From Acidobacteriaceae bacterium (GTDB lineage Bacteria > Acidobacteriota > Terriglobia > Terriglobales > Acidobacteriaceae): 64,000 nucleotides of DNA. The stretch spans positions 1 through 64,000 of the forward strand of contig DAIDKP010000003.1 in assembly GCA_027449965.1 (NCBI GenBank), read 5' to 3'. The notes below the pieces were generated by a model. That model had not been told where the DNA came from. It made no database searches and was given only the letters and a program-made list of their open reading frames with translations. The position numbers and the translations under genes were made by a program. Of this stretch, positions 37,232-46,955 are shown in pieces. The number at the start of each line of letters is the position of its first letter. Position 1 is the stretch's first letter.

Positions 37232-39439
37232 ATGAGATGGCGGAGAGTGATCCCAGTCGTGTTGCTGCTTGCTGCTGTGGCGCAGGCGAAGGCGATGCGC
37301 ATCTCTGCAAGTGAGGCCGCATTCAACGCGGCGACAGCGATGCGGGCAGAGTTGGAAGCGAAACCAGCAGGCGCACGAGGTCGAGCCGACTATGAAGCGG
37401 TGCTCAACGCCTATCGCGCGGTGTACCACCGCTGGCCGGCGGCGGGCAAGGCTCCGGCAGCGGTGGAAGCCGTGGCGGAGCTGCTGGCCGAGGGGGGTGG
37501 CGGCAGCGAGCGGCAGAAGCAACACGATCTGGAAGCAGCGCGCGGGCAGTTTACCTTTCTGCTGACGCAGTATCCGAAGAGTCCGGAGGTGGCGGAGGCG
37601 CTGCTGAACGAAGGCGAACTGTGCGCGAACACTCTGCACGATGCTGGCTGCGCAGAGGAGAATCTGCGGGCCGTGATGCGAAGATTTCCGGATAGCTCGT
37701 ATGCCGAGCAGGCAGCACTGGATTTGAAACCGGAACTGGATCTGAAACCGACGCAGGCTTCCCGAGCGCAAGGTTTGGCCGGCGGAGTGGCGGAGTCGAT
37801 GGCCGAGCCGAAGCTCTTGCAGGGATCACAGGGGTCGCAGGAATCGAATCTCCAGCGCGTGACCAGAAGCGCTTCTACGGAAAGCGCACGGACCCAAACG
37901 GTTGACACAACCCACACAGCCGACACGAATCAAGCAGCCCATGCGGCCCTTGCGACGGGTGCACCGAAGAGGCAGACTGCTTCCGACGGGCCCGCACAAT
38001 CCGAAGCGCCCCAGGCATTGCCGGCTTCCACGGCTACGGCGTCCCCTTCCGCAGCGGCAAGCGTGCCGACCCGGCGCGTGCATGGTGGCGTGGCCAGCGG
38101 CAGGACGGTAGAGATTACCGGGATTCGGCACTGGTCGAATCCGGTTTCGACCCGCATCGCGATCGACCTGAGCGGCGAGGTGGAGTATGAAGCGGCGCGA
38201 GTGGCGCATCCGGATCGCATCTTCTTTGACCTGCATGGGGCGCGGCTGGCGCGGGGGCTGAATGGCCGTGAAGTGCAGGTGATTGACGATGGCTATCTGA
38301 AACGGATTCGCGCGGCGCAGTACAAACCGGATGTGACGCGGGTGGTGCTGGATGTGACGGATGTGAGCGACTATTCGGCATTTCTGCTGCCGAATCCGTG
38401 GCGTCTGATTCTGGATATTCACGGTGGGCGCGGGGGCGGACTGGAAACGGCGCAAGAAAGCGAACCGGCGCAGAACACCTTGGCAGACGTGGCGGCCCTG
38501 AGCCGCGCACCGTCACGGGTGGAAGCGACGACGGGTCCAACGAGCGCTCCGGTGGCGGCGCGTGTGGCCAGTGTGGGCGCGGTGGCACATGCGCACCCCG
38601 GTCGTCATGCGCGGGTGTCTGCGGATGCGCTGCCGAAGGACTCCACTCCGGCGGTGATGGCGCAGGCGGCGCAGCCCACGGCGGACGGCGAGCGTTCCCT
38701 GGTGCGCGCGCTGGGGCTGAAGGTGAATCGGATTGTGATTGACGCCGGGCATGGCGGACATGATTCCGGCACGCTGGGGCCGGGCGGGATTGAGGAAAAG
38801 GACGTGGTGCTGGATGTGGCGCTGCGTACAGGCAAGCTGCTCGAACAGCGGCTGGGCGCAGAGGTGATCTATACGCGGGACGACGATACGTTTGTGCCGC
38901 TGGAGACACGCACGGCCATCGCGAACAAGGCACAGGCGGACCTGTTTCTGTCGATCCATGCCAACTCCAGTCCGGAAGCGGAGGCACGCGGCGTGGAGAC
39001 GTATTACCTGAACTTCACCAGCGACCCGCAGGCGCTGGAGGTTGCGGCGAGAGAGAATGCAGTCTCCAATGCCGGTGTGCATCAACTCTCTGACCTGGTG
39101 AGAAAGATTGCCCTGAAGGACAAGATTGACGAGTCGCGCGAGTTTGCGGCGGATGTGGATGAGTCGCTGTATCACGGGTTGAGCCATGGGGATGGGACGT
39201 TTCGGGATCGCGGCGTGAAGAAAGCTCCGTTTGTGGTGCTGATTGGAGCGCAGATGCCGTCGGTGCTGGCGGAGATCAGCTTTCTGACGAATCCTGAGGA
39301 TGCTCGGCTGCTGCGGCAGTCGGCGTGGCGAGAGCGGATTGCTGAAAGTCTGGCGGATGGCGTGGAGCGGTATTTGAACGGATTGAGTCAGGTGAGGCCG
39401 GGGATGGTGGCCCGGCGAAACAACGAGCAGGGACAGTGA
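37232..39439 (+). CDS. N-acetylmuramoyl-L-alanine amidase with AMIN and TPR-like regions
   Basis: 735-residue exported cell-wall hydrolase of the AmiC type. Signal peptide at 1-20 (RRVIPVVLLLAAVAQAKA). Residues about 30-165 form a helical TPR/BamD-like region ('FTFLLTQYPKSPEVAEALL'), then a low-complexity Ser/Thr/Ala/Gln linker, an AMIN domain (about 291-398; 'VEITGIRHWSNPVSTRIAID') for septal or peptidoglycan localisation, a second linker, and the zinc amidase domain (about 497-725). Zinc ligands and catalytic Glu are visible in 'IDAGHGGHDSG', 'GGIEEKD', 'LFLSIHANSS' and 'LAEISFLTN'. The N-terminal helical region is an unusual addition to AmiC. Confidence 0.9.
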   Translation: MRWRRVIPVVLLLAAVAQAKAMRISASEAAFNAATAMRAELEAKPAGARGRADYEAVLNAYRAVYHRWPAAGKAPAAVEAVAELLAEGGGGSERQKQHDLEAARGQFTFLLTQYPKSPEVAEALLNEGELCANTLHDAGCAEENLRAVMRRFPDSSYAEQAALDLKPELDLKPTQASRAQGLAGGVAESMAEPKLLQGSQGSQESNLQRVTRSASTESARTQTVDTTHTADTNQAAHAALATGAPKRQTASDGPAQSEAPQALPASTATASPSAAASVPTRRVHGGVASGRTVEITGIRHWSNPVSTRIAIDLSGEVEYEAARVAHPDRIFFDLHGARLARGLNGREVQVIDDGYLKRIRAAQYKPDVTRVVLDVTDVSDYSAFLLPNPWRLILDIHGGRGGGLETAQESEPAQNTLADVAALSRAPSRVEATTGPTSAPVAARVASVGAVAHAHPGRHARVSADALPKDSTPAVMAQAAQPTADGERSLVRALGLKVNRIVIDAGHGGHDSGTLGPGGIEEKDVVLDVALRTGKLLEQRLGAEVIYTRDDDTFVPLETRTAIANKAQADLFLSIHANSSPEAEARGVETYYLNFTSDPQALEVAARENAVSNAGVHQLSDLVRKIALKDKIDESREFAADVDESLYHGLSHGDGTFRDRGVKKAPFVVLIGAQMPSVLAEISFLTNPEDARLLRQSAWRERIAESLADGVERYLNGLSQVRPGMVARRNNEQGQ

Positions 39440-39482
39440 AGCAGGACGGGCAGGGAGCGCAATCCGGAGAGTGGAGAAGACG

Positions 39483-40772
39483 ATGCGCGTCGTGCTGACG
39501 AATATCGGCACCATGGGCGATGTGCATCCGCTGATTGCCCTGGCGCTGGAGCTGCAACGACGTGGCCATGAGGCGGTGCTGGCTGTTCCGGAGGTTTTTC
39601 GCGAGCGAGTGCGTCCGCTGGGGATCGACTTTCACGCGGTGCGTCCGGATATCGATGCGCAGGACACGGCCCTGGCGGCGAAGATTTATGAGCCGCGGCG
39701 AGGCACCGAATATGGGCTGCGGGAGTTTCTGTTTCCAGCGTTGCGACAAAGCTATGACGACCTGATGGCGGCCGTGAGCGCGCCGCGCCGCGCCGACCTG
39801 CTGGTGACCGGGGAGCTGAACTATGCCGCGCCACTGGTGGCGGAAAAGACCGGAATCACCTGGGCGAGCGCGGTGCTGGCGCCGATCAGTTTCTTTTCGG
39901 CCTATGATCCACCGGCGCTACCTATGTATGAATGGCTCGGCGGAGTCTACGGACGGGTTCCGGGCATCGGCTGGATGATTCACCGATTGGCGCGAGCGAT
40001 CAGCCGGAGCTGGCCGGAGCCGATCTTGGAGCTGCGACGGGAGCTGGGGTTGACGGTGGGCGTGAATCCGCTGTTTGAAGGCAAGCACTCGCCGCAACTG
40101 GTGCTGGCGCTTTTTAGCCGTCTGCTGGGCGAGCGACAGCGGGACTGGCCACCGATGACGGTGCAGACCGGATTCTGCTATCACGATGCCGACTCCGGAA
40201 TGCGGGAACTGCCGCCAGCGCTGGAGCGCTTTCTGAACGATGGCGAAGCTCCGGTGGTGTTTACGCTTGGATCGGCGGCGGTGATGACGGCTGGGGACTT
40301 CTTTGCCGTTGCGGCGGAAGCATGTGAGCGAATCGGGCGACGCGCCGTTCTGCTGGTGGGCCCGGATGCGCGCAATCGTCCTCAGCAGGCACTGCCGAGA
40401 TCGATCTTCCTGACAGAATATGCACCGCATTCGCGGCTTTTCCCTCGCTGCGCAGCGGTCGTTCACCAGGGAGGAGTGGGAACGGTGGCGCAGTGCCTGC
40501 GCGCAGGGCGACCGATGCTGATTGTGCCGTGGAGTCACGATCAGCCGGATAATGCGATGCGCATGGTGCGGCTGGGAACGGCTCGCAGTCTGCGTCGGAG
40601 CCAACTGACGGCAGCCACGCTGGCGCAGCAGCTCACGGAACTGCTGGAAACTCCGGGCTACTCCGTTGAGGCACAGGCCGCGATGCGCATTCTGGCCGAG
40701 GAAGACGGTTGTGGCACGGCGTGCAATGCGCTGGAAACACTGGTGCAGGCGAGCCGGGGGATCCGGCTGTGA
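39483..40772 (+). CDS. UGT/MGT-like family 1 glycosyltransferase
   Basis: 429-residue GT-B fold glycosyltransferase of GT1. N-terminal acceptor domain starts 'MRVVLTNIGTMGDVHPLIAL'; the C-terminal donor domain has the UGT-type signature 'VHQGGVGTVAQCLRAGRPML' and 'PWSHDQPDNAMR'. GGAG lies 7 bases before the ATG at 39483; a GTG at 39471 is less likely. Relatives glycosylate sterols, macrolides or lipids; the acceptor is unknown. It follows the amidase by 43 bases and may share its transcript. Confidence 0.87.
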   Translation: MRVVLTNIGTMGDVHPLIALALELQRRGHEAVLAVPEVFRERVRPLGIDFHAVRPDIDAQDTALAAKIYEPRRGTEYGLREFLFPALRQSYDDLMAAVSAPRRADLLVTGELNYAAPLVAEKTGITWASAVLAPISFFSAYDPPALPMYEWLGGVYGRVPGIGWMIHRLARAISRSWPEPILELRRELGLTVGVNPLFEGKHSPQLVLALFSRLLGERQRDWPPMTVQTGFCYHDADSGMRELPPALERFLNDGEAPVVFTLGSAAVMTAGDFFAVAAEACERIGRRAVLLVGPDARNRPQQALPRSIFLTEYAPHSRLFPRCAAVVHQGGVGTVAQCLRAGRPMLIVPWSHDQPDNAMRMVRLGTARSLRRSQLTAATLAQQLTELLETPGYSVEAQAAMRILAEEDGCGTACNALETLVQASRGIRL

Positions 40773-40803
40773 TGGGGTGCGAACGGGAGCTGGAATCGCC
40801 CGG

Positions 40804-40838
40804 AAAAGAATCAGGGCAGGGATTGCTCCCTGCCCTGA
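40804..40838 (-). terminator. Rho-independent terminator of the csp gene
   Basis: A 12-bp perfect stem TCAGGGCAGGGA/TCCCTGCCCTGA (40811-40838) followed on the minus strand by TTCTTTTCC. Located 31 bases past the cold-shock gene stop; it may also slow readthrough from the convergent glycosyltransferase. Confidence 0.88.
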
Positions 40839-40868
40839 GAAACTCTGAACGGGTCAGAGAGGTTGGAT

Positions 40869-41069
40869 TTACAGAGGCTGCACGTCGGCAGCTTGCCATC
40901 CCTTAGGTCCCTTGACCACGTTGAACTGTACGGCCTGGCCTTCCTGCAGGCTCTTGAAGCCATTCGAGTTGATGGCGGAGTAATGCACGAAGACATCTTC
41001 GCCGTTCTGACGCGAGATGAAGCCAAAGCCCTTCGCGTCGTTAAACCATTTCACAGTACCTTGTTCCAT
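40869..41069 (-). CDS. csp: Cold-shock domain protein (CspA family)
   Basis: 66-residue single cold-shock domain, an RNA/DNA chaperone. RNP1 'KGFGFISR' and RNP2 'DVFVHYSAI' are intact, after the standard 'GTVKWFNDA' opening. The 230 bases upstream, before a divergent gene, leave room for the long leader typical of cold-shock mRNAs. A strong terminator follows. Confidence 0.97.
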   Translation of the reverse strand: MEQGTVKWFNDAKGFGFISRQNGEDVFVHYSAINSNGFKSLQEGQAVQFNVVKGPKGWQAADVQPL

Positions 41070-41301
41070 TTGATTCGTATTTCCTGAAGATTGAATTGCG
41101 CTGGAGTGAAACGGAGCGAAGACAGGCAGAAGCTTGCTTGGTTGGGCGAGTACTGCTCACGCCCGATTCGGTTCAAACGCTAACCCGATAGTACCACTGT
41201 TCTGGAAAAAGCCAGCATGAAAAATTATGGGCAAGCGTTTGCAGCTCTTGGAGTTCCATTTTGGGCCTGCTGCGGTTGCCGTGCTATGGTAAGCTCTCGC
41301 G

Positions 41302-42654
41302 ATGATTGGCTCGAATGACCAAGACGAATGGATGGGACTGCTGAGGGATGGGCTGGAGCGACTGGAAGAGGGTTTTGCCTGGTTGCCGGAATATGCCTCC
41401 TCCGCTGTGGCCAAGGGTCCACAAGCCTCTGCGGTGATGGCGCAGGTTGCCAGCCGACTGACGGACAACTATCCGTATTTTCATCCGCTGTATGCCGGGC
41501 AGATGCTGAAACCGCCGCATCCGGTGGCGCAGGCGGCCTATGCGCTGGCGATGACGATCAATCCCAACAACCATGCGCGGGATGGGGGTCGAGCCAGCTC
41601 CGCGATGGAGATCGAAGCGGTTGCGGGGATTGCGCAGATGTTTGGCTGGGGCGAAACGGGTGGATTTCTGGGCCACCTGACCTCGGGTGGAACGTTTGCG
41701 AATCTGGAAGCGCTTTGGATCTCCGGTCAACTGGCGCCGGGCAAAGTTGTGTTGGCAAGCGAGCAGGCACATTACACGCACAGGCGGATTACGGCGGTGT
41801 TGGGCATTCCGTTTGAGGCGGTGCGGTGTGATGACCGGGGACGCATGGACCTGAATGCACTGGAGGACGCGCTGCGCCGCGGCAACGTGGGAACCGTGGT
41901 GGCGACACTGGGGACGACGGCGCTGGGCGCGGTCGATCCGCTGGCGGAGATTCTGGCGTTGCGCGAGCGCTACGGATTTCGCGTGCATGTGGACGCTGCG
42001 TATGGGGGATATTTTCGGCTGATCCGGTCGGAGCTGGGGGAGAGTGCCGCGTCGGCGTTTGAGGCGGTGGAACGGGTGGATTCGATTGTGGTGGATCCGC
42101 ACAAGCATGGATTGCAGCCGTATGGCTGCGGGTGTGTGCTGTTTCGCGATGCGGGGGTGGGCCGGTTTTACAAGCACGACTCGCCGTACACCTACTTCAC
42201 TTCGACGGAACTGCATCTGGGCGAGATCAGCCTGGAGTGCAGCCGCGCGGGTGCCGCGGCTGTCGCGCTTTGGGCGACGCAGAAGCTGCTTCCGCTGGTG
42301 GAGTCGGGGGAACCGGAGGATGGATTGGCATGCGGATTGGCTGCGGGCCATCGCGCGGCGAAGGAGCTGGATCGCAGATTGCGGGAAGACCCACGTTTTT
42401 CTCCGTTGCCGTGCGGACCTGAGCTTGATATTGTGGTGTGGCGAGTACCCGGAGAGTCCAACCGAGCCCAGCAGATCTTTGAAGCGTGTGAAGCTCACGG
42501 TCTGCATCTGGCGCTGGTGCAGTTGCCGGGCAGGTTTTTTGAGGCAAACGAGTTGGAGATGGTGCAGTGTTTGCGCTCTGTTTTGATGAAGCCGGAGCAT
42601 GAGGAGTGGCTGCCGGAGATCTGGCGTCGGCTGAGTGTTGCCGCGGAGAGATGA
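41302..42654 (+). CDS. PLP-dependent group II amino-acid decarboxylase
   Basis: 450-residue member of the glutamate/aromatic-amino-acid decarboxylase group. Seen: 'HLTSGGTFANLEAL' (PLP phosphate-binding), 'ASEQAHYTHRR', 'HVDAAYGGYF' with PLP-contacting Asp, and Schiff-base Lys268 in 'VVDPHKHGLQPYGCG'. Aspartate, glutamate, tyrosine and sulfinoalanine decarboxylases all share these, so substrate is open. It overlaps or abuts an aldose-epimerase-like gene followed by galactokinase, an unexpected metabolic neighbourhood. Confidence 0.85.
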   Translation: MIGSNDQDEWMGLLRDGLERLEEGFAWLPEYASSAVAKGPQASAVMAQVASRLTDNYPYFHPLYAGQMLKPPHPVAQAAYALAMTINPNNHARDGGRASSAMEIEAVAGIAQMFGWGETGGFLGHLTSGGTFANLEALWISGQLAPGKVVLASEQAHYTHRRITAVLGIPFEAVRCDDRGRMDLNALEDALRRGNVGTVVATLGTTALGAVDPLAEILALRERYGFRVHVDAAYGGYFRLIRSELGESAASAFEAVERVDSIVVDPHKHGLQPYGCGCVLFRDAGVGRFYKHDSPYTYFTSTELHLGEISLECSRAGAAAVALWATQKLLPLVESGEPEDGLACGLAAGHRAAKELDRRLREDPRFSPLPCGPELDIVVWRVPGESNRAQQIFEACEAHGLHLALVQLPGRFFEANELEMVQCLRSVLMKPEHEEWLPEIWRRLSVAAER

Positions 42655-42683
42655 ATCCAATCGATTTCCATGAAGGGACGAGC

Positions 42684-43658
42684 ATGTCGGACGGAAATGA
42701 AAAGGTTGTCATTGCGGCGGGGCAGTGTCTGCTGACGGTGCAACCGGAGCGCGGGGGCAAAATTTCAAGCCTGCTCATGGATCATCATGAGTTGCTGCAG
42801 CAGCCTCTGCGACCGATCCTCGCTCGTTCCGCACAGATGGCGTTTGAAGACAGCGATGCCAGCGGCTGGGATGAATGTCTGCCGACGGTTGCTGCGTGCT
42901 CCGTGGAGACGGAGTCCGGCGTGGCCGTGATGCAGGATCACGGTGACCTGTGGCGCGTGGGCTGGCGGGTTCTGGAGCAGGCGCCCGATGCCGTAACGAT
43001 GAGCGCGCGGTGCGAGGCTTTGCCGCTGGAGCTGACGCGTTCGATGATACTGGCGGAGACGGAGACTGGATGTCGGCTGCGCCTGCTCTATTCTCTGCGC
43101 CATGTGGGCCTGGAACGGGTGCCGTGGAGTTGGGCTGCGCATCCCCTGTTTGCCTGTGAAGCGGGCGACCGCATCGTGCTTCCGGAGGCGGTGCGACAGA
43201 TGCGCGTGGAAGGCTCGCGGGGCAACCGTCTTGGAGCGCCGGGCGCGTGGATTGAGTGGCCCTGCGCTGAGCGAGACGATTCCAGCCGGCCGGATGCTGC
43301 GTCGGCGGATTCGATGGATCTGAGCGTTGTGGAGCCGGCGTCTACCGGGCACGCGGAAAAGCTTTTCAGCGATCGGTTGTCCGAGACGGACGGCTGGTGC
43401 AGGCTGGAGCGTAGGCGGGCTGGTGTGAACGTGACGGTTCGTTTTGATGCGCGGGCGACTCCGTATCTGGGCCTGTGGCTTTGCTATGGGGGATGGCCGG
43501 AGTCGGGTGAAAGACAGATGTGCGTTGCCATGGAGCCAACGACGGCTCCGACGGATGCACTGGCGACGATGGGGAGCTGGACGCGGTGGATGGAGCCGGG
43601 CGAGACGACGCACTGGCCGATGGATGTGGAAATTGAGCCGATGGCAAAGACCCGGTGA
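42684..43658 (+). CDS. Aldose 1-epimerase-like protein
   Basis: 324-residue beta-sandwich protein resembling the galactose-mutarotase superfamily ('LTVQPERGGKISSLLMD', 'HPLFACEAGDRIVLP'). The ATG at 42684 has GAAGGGA 6 bases upstream; an ATG at 42651 overlaps the decarboxylase stop by ATGA and is possible. The usual GalM catalytic His/Glu motifs are not clearly recognisable, so it may be a divergent sugar-binding member. Position directly before galK (15 bases) supports a role with galactose or a related sugar. Confidence 0.75.
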   Translation: MSDGNEKVVIAAGQCLLTVQPERGGKISSLLMDHHELLQQPLRPILARSAQMAFEDSDASGWDECLPTVAACSVETESGVAVMQDHGDLWRVGWRVLEQAPDAVTMSARCEALPLELTRSMILAETETGCRLRLLYSLRHVGLERVPWSWAAHPLFACEAGDRIVLPEAVRQMRVEGSRGNRLGAPGAWIEWPCAERDDSSRPDAASADSMDLSVVEPASTGHAEKLFSDRLSETDGWCRLERRRAGVNVTVRFDARATPYLGLWLCYGGWPESGERQMCVAMEPTTAPTDALATMGSWTRWMEPGETTHWPMDVEIEPMAKTR

Positions 43659-43673
43659 AAGGATAGTAGGCGG

Positions 43674-44828
43674 ATGCAGAATGTGGAGCAACTGAAGGAA
43701 CTGCACCGGAAGCGCTTTGGAGCCGATCCCCGGGTCTTTGCCGCGCCCGGTCGCGTCAATTTGATTGGCGAACACACAGACTATGCCGAAGGCTTTGTGA
43801 TGCCGGCTGCGATTGACTTTGCGACTTTGGCTGCCATCACGCCGCGCGCGGATGGACGGATTGTTTTCTGGGCAGAGAACTATGGCGAAGAGCGCAGCTT
43901 TGAACTCTCGGCGCTGCCTTCCTCGGGCAAAGGCGACTGGAGCGATTATCCGCTGGGAGTGATCCAGATGCTTGCTGGCGAGGGATATGCGATTCCAGGG
44001 CTGAGTCTGAGTCTGTGGGGCGATGTGCCGCTGGGATCAGGTCTTTCCAGTTCGGCCTCGGTGGAGGTGGCCACGGCCACGGCGATGATCTCGCTGATGC
44101 AGGTGGCGATGGCCGGGCCTGCGCTGGCGCGGCTTTGCCAGCGGGCCGAGAATGAGTTTGTGGGCGCGAATTGCGGAATTATGGATCAGTTTGTCTCGGC
44201 CAACGGAGCGGCAGATCACGCCTTGCTGCTGGATTGCCGCGACCTGAGCTATCGCCTGGCACCGATTCCGCGGAATGTCGCGCTGGTGATCGCCAATACG
44301 ATGGTGAAGCACTCGATTGCGGGCGGGGAATATGGCACACGCCGCGCCGAGGTCGAGCTTGCGTGCCAGATATTGGCCCGGCACAGACCGGAGATCCGTT
44401 TTCTGCGCGATGCGACGGTGGAGGACCTGGAACGCTGGGGCGATGAGATTCCAGAGGCTGCAAGAAAACGCGCGCGGCACATCATCACCGAAAATACGCG
44501 AACGCTGGAGGCTGCGGCGGCGCTTGAAAGAGATGATCTGGCGCAATTGGGACGACTGATGCACGAGGCGCATCGCAGCTATAGCCAGGACTTTGAAGCC
44601 AGTTGTACCGAGGCCGACCGGATGGTGGAGCTGGCGGAGGGATTGCCCGGGCTGATTGGAGCGCGGCTGACCGGAGGCGGATTTGGCGGCTGCACGGTGA
44701 ATCTGGTCGAACAGGAAGCCGCTCAGGCGTTCAGAACCCGGCTTGCCTCGCTGTACCAGGCAGAGACCGGGATTCGCCCGGAGATTTATATCTGTCATGC
44801 TTCCGACGGCGCGCGGTCTTTGGCGTGA
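43674..44828 (+). CDS. galK: Galactokinase
   Basis: 384-residue GHMP kinase making galactose-1-phosphate in the Leloir pathway. Contains the galactokinase signature 'GRVNLIGEHTDYAEGFVMP', GHMP ATP-binding 'PLGSGLSSSASVEVA', catalytic-region 'CGIMDQFVSANG', and C-terminal 'RLTGGGFGGCTVNLV'. Last gene of the decarboxylase/epimerase/galK unit. galT and galE are not in the window. Confidence 0.95.
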   Translation: MQNVEQLKELHRKRFGADPRVFAAPGRVNLIGEHTDYAEGFVMPAAIDFATLAAITPRADGRIVFWAENYGEERSFELSALPSSGKGDWSDYPLGVIQMLAGEGYAIPGLSLSLWGDVPLGSGLSSSASVEVATATAMISLMQVAMAGPALARLCQRAENEFVGANCGIMDQFVSANGAADHALLLDCRDLSYRLAPIPRNVALVIANTMVKHSIAGGEYGTRRAEVELACQILARHRPEIRFLRDATVEDLERWGDEIPEAARKRARHIITENTRTLEAAAALERDDLAQLGRLMHEAHRSYSQDFEASCTEADRMVELAEGLPGLIGARLTGGGFGGCTVNLVEQEAAQAFRTRLASLYQAETGIRPEIYICHASDGARSLA

Positions 44829-45161
44829 GGTCTTTGCTGGCTTGATTTGTATTGACATTGAAGCGGGAAAGGCTGCTCTTTCACTTCAACTGCACATGAG
44901 GTGGGGCAAAGTGCAGATCATGAGCACTGAAATCGTTGCCACAACGTCTGAAGCAGCTTTTTCCTGGCAAAGAAAAAGCTGCTTCTTGGTACAATCAGAT
45001 ATTCCCGGGCACGACGCGCAATGGAATCTTTGTATTGCTGAAGATCCAAGCGTTGGCTTGGATTTCCGTTCACTCGGCTGTTGTCTGATCGCGGTCTGGA
45101 GTTCCCCGCTCCAGTGATGGACCACCGAAGGAACGCACGTTTGCCACATGGGAGAAGCACA
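44829..45161. other. Non-coding gap between galK and glucan phosphorylase
   Basis: 333 bases with no supported gene; dominated by a strong 14-bp hairpin (listed separately) and a TACAAT element near 44990 that could be a -10 box, without a clear -35. Confidence 0.45.
44950..44985. other. Perfect 14-bp hairpin upstream of glucan phosphorylase
   Basis: GAAGCAGCTTTTTC (44950-44963) and its exact complement (44972-44985) with an 8-base loop. The stem includes a T5/A5 run. No T-tract follows on either strand, so it is an atypical terminator or a leader structure, 176 bases before the start of the phosphorylase. Confidence 0.6.
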
Positions 45162-46928
45162 ATGCTGAAGCCGTCCTCAATGAAACCAAGCAGTTATGAA
45201 CCTACGCCGGCGACCGGGCTGGTGGCCTATTTTTCCATGGAGATCGCGATCAACCCACGGATGCCCACCTATTCGGGTGGCCTGGGAATGCTGGCCGGGG
45301 ACACGCTGCGTTCGGCAGCCGACCTGAGCACGCCGATGGTGGCCTTCACGCTCCTGCACCGGAAGGGCTACTTTCGCCAGATGCTGGACGCCGAAGGAAA
45401 GCAGACCGAGGATGCACAGCCCTGGCAGGTGGAGGCGTTCTGCACAGAGGAGACTCCGCGTGTCACAGTTTCGGTGGAGAACCGGATTGTTACCTTGCGT
45501 GCCTGGCGCTACGATGTGGTGGGTCGCTCCGGGCATCTGCTACCGATTTACATGCTGGACTCGGACCTGGCGGAAAACAGCGAGTGGGATCGCAGGCTGA
45601 CTGACCACCTTTATGGTGGGGATTCGAACTATCGGCTGCAACAGGAGATTCTGCTGGGCATGGGCGGGGTGCGCATGGCACATGCGCTTGGCTTGCCGAT
45701 CAACGTGTATCACATGAACGAGGGCCATGCGGCATTTCTGACTTTGGCGTTGCTGGAGGCACAGACAGGCGGTGGACCACTGGGCCAGGTTTCAGCCACG
45801 GATATTGAAGCCGTGCGCAGGAAGTGCGTGTTTACGACGCATACGCCTGTTCCTGCAGGCCATGATCGCTTCAGCATGGAGCAGGCTCGGCGCATCCTGG
45901 GCGCGGAGCGTGCGGCGCGGCTGGAGTCGCTTGGCTGCTGCCATGAAGGGCTGCTGAATATGACCTATGTCGCGCTGCGCTTCAGCCGTTATTGCAATGG
46001 TGTGGCGCTGAAGCATGGCGAGGTTTCGCAGGCGATGTTTCCGGAGTACAAGATTGATGCCATCACCAACGGCGTGCATGGGCCGACGTGGGTGAGTGAA
46101 CCGTTTGCCGAGCTGTTTGACCGACACATGGCAAGCTGGCGGCGCGACCACCTGTATCTGCGCAATGCCATCGCGCTTCCGTTGGACGAGATTCTGGCGG
46201 CCCATGCGCGAACCAAGGAATCGCTGCTGGCCGAGGTGGCTTCGCGGACCGGGCTGGTGCTGAATCCGAAGGTGCTGACGCTGGGCTTTGCTCGCCGCGC
46301 GGCGACGTACAAGCGAGCGGACCTGCTGTTTCGCGATCCGGAACGGCTGCTGCGGATGGCGCAGGCGGCAGGCGGATTGCAGATTCTTTACGCGGGCAAG
46401 GCGCATCCGCAGGACGAGCCGGGCAAAGCGCTGATTCACAGCGTGATCGAAAAGGCCAAGCAGTACTCGGGTGCGGATCTGCGGGTGGTCTATCTGGAAA
46501 ACTATGACTGGAACCTGGGCGCGGCGCTGACGGCGGGTGTGGACGTGTGGGTGAATACGCCGCTGCGACCGTATGAAGCCTCTGGCACGAGCGGGATGAA
46601 AGCTGCGTTGAATGGAGTGCCTTCGCTTTCGATCCTGGATGGATGGTGGATTGAAGGCTGCATCGAAGGCGTGACCGGATGGGCGATTGAAGATGGAGCG
46701 GACGATGCCGCAGAAGCGGAATCGCTGTATACGAAGCTCGAAACAGCGGTGACTGCGGCGTATGCGGAGCCGATGCGCTGGGCGCGGCTGATGGCGACGA
46801 CGATCGCGCAGAATGGATCCTTCTTCAACACCAACCGGATGGTCAAGCAATACATACGGAACTCGTACTATCCGTACGACATCACCGAGGAGATTCCGGC
46901 GATGGCCGAGGCTGTTCCGGCGCTTTGA
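45162..46928 (+). CDS. glgP: Alpha-glucan (glycogen) phosphorylase, short form
   Basis: 588-residue GT35 enzyme releasing glucose-1-phosphate from alpha-1,4-glucans with PLP. It belongs to the shorter phosphorylase form found in many bacteria and archaea rather than the 800-plus residue E. coli type. Seen: 'VAYFSMEIAINPRMPTYSGG', 'NVYHMNEGHAAFL', 'FTTHTPVPAGHD', 'GFARRAATYKRADLL', and PLP Lys near residue 480 in 'EASGTSGMKAALNG'. GGGAGA lies 6 bases before the ATG at 45162. Adjacent galK suggests a sugar-phosphate locus. Confidence 0.92.
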   Translation: MLKPSSMKPSSYEPTPATGLVAYFSMEIAINPRMPTYSGGLGMLAGDTLRSAADLSTPMVAFTLLHRKGYFRQMLDAEGKQTEDAQPWQVEAFCTEETPRVTVSVENRIVTLRAWRYDVVGRSGHLLPIYMLDSDLAENSEWDRRLTDHLYGGDSNYRLQQEILLGMGGVRMAHALGLPINVYHMNEGHAAFLTLALLEAQTGGGPLGQVSATDIEAVRRKCVFTTHTPVPAGHDRFSMEQARRILGAERAARLESLGCCHEGLLNMTYVALRFSRYCNGVALKHGEVSQAMFPEYKIDAITNGVHGPTWVSEPFAELFDRHMASWRRDHLYLRNAIALPLDEILAAHARTKESLLAEVASRTGLVLNPKVLTLGFARRAATYKRADLLFRDPERLLRMAQAAGGLQILYAGKAHPQDEPGKALIHSVIEKAKQYSGADLRVVYLENYDWNLGAALTAGVDVWVNTPLRPYEASGTSGMKAALNGVPSLSILDGWWIEGCIEGVTGWAIEDGADDAAEAESLYTKLETAVTAAYAEPMRWARLMATTIAQNGSFFNTNRMVKQYIRNSYYPYDITEEIPAMAEAVPAL

Positions 46929-46955
46929 AACGACGCTCAGCCCTGGAACTCAGCC

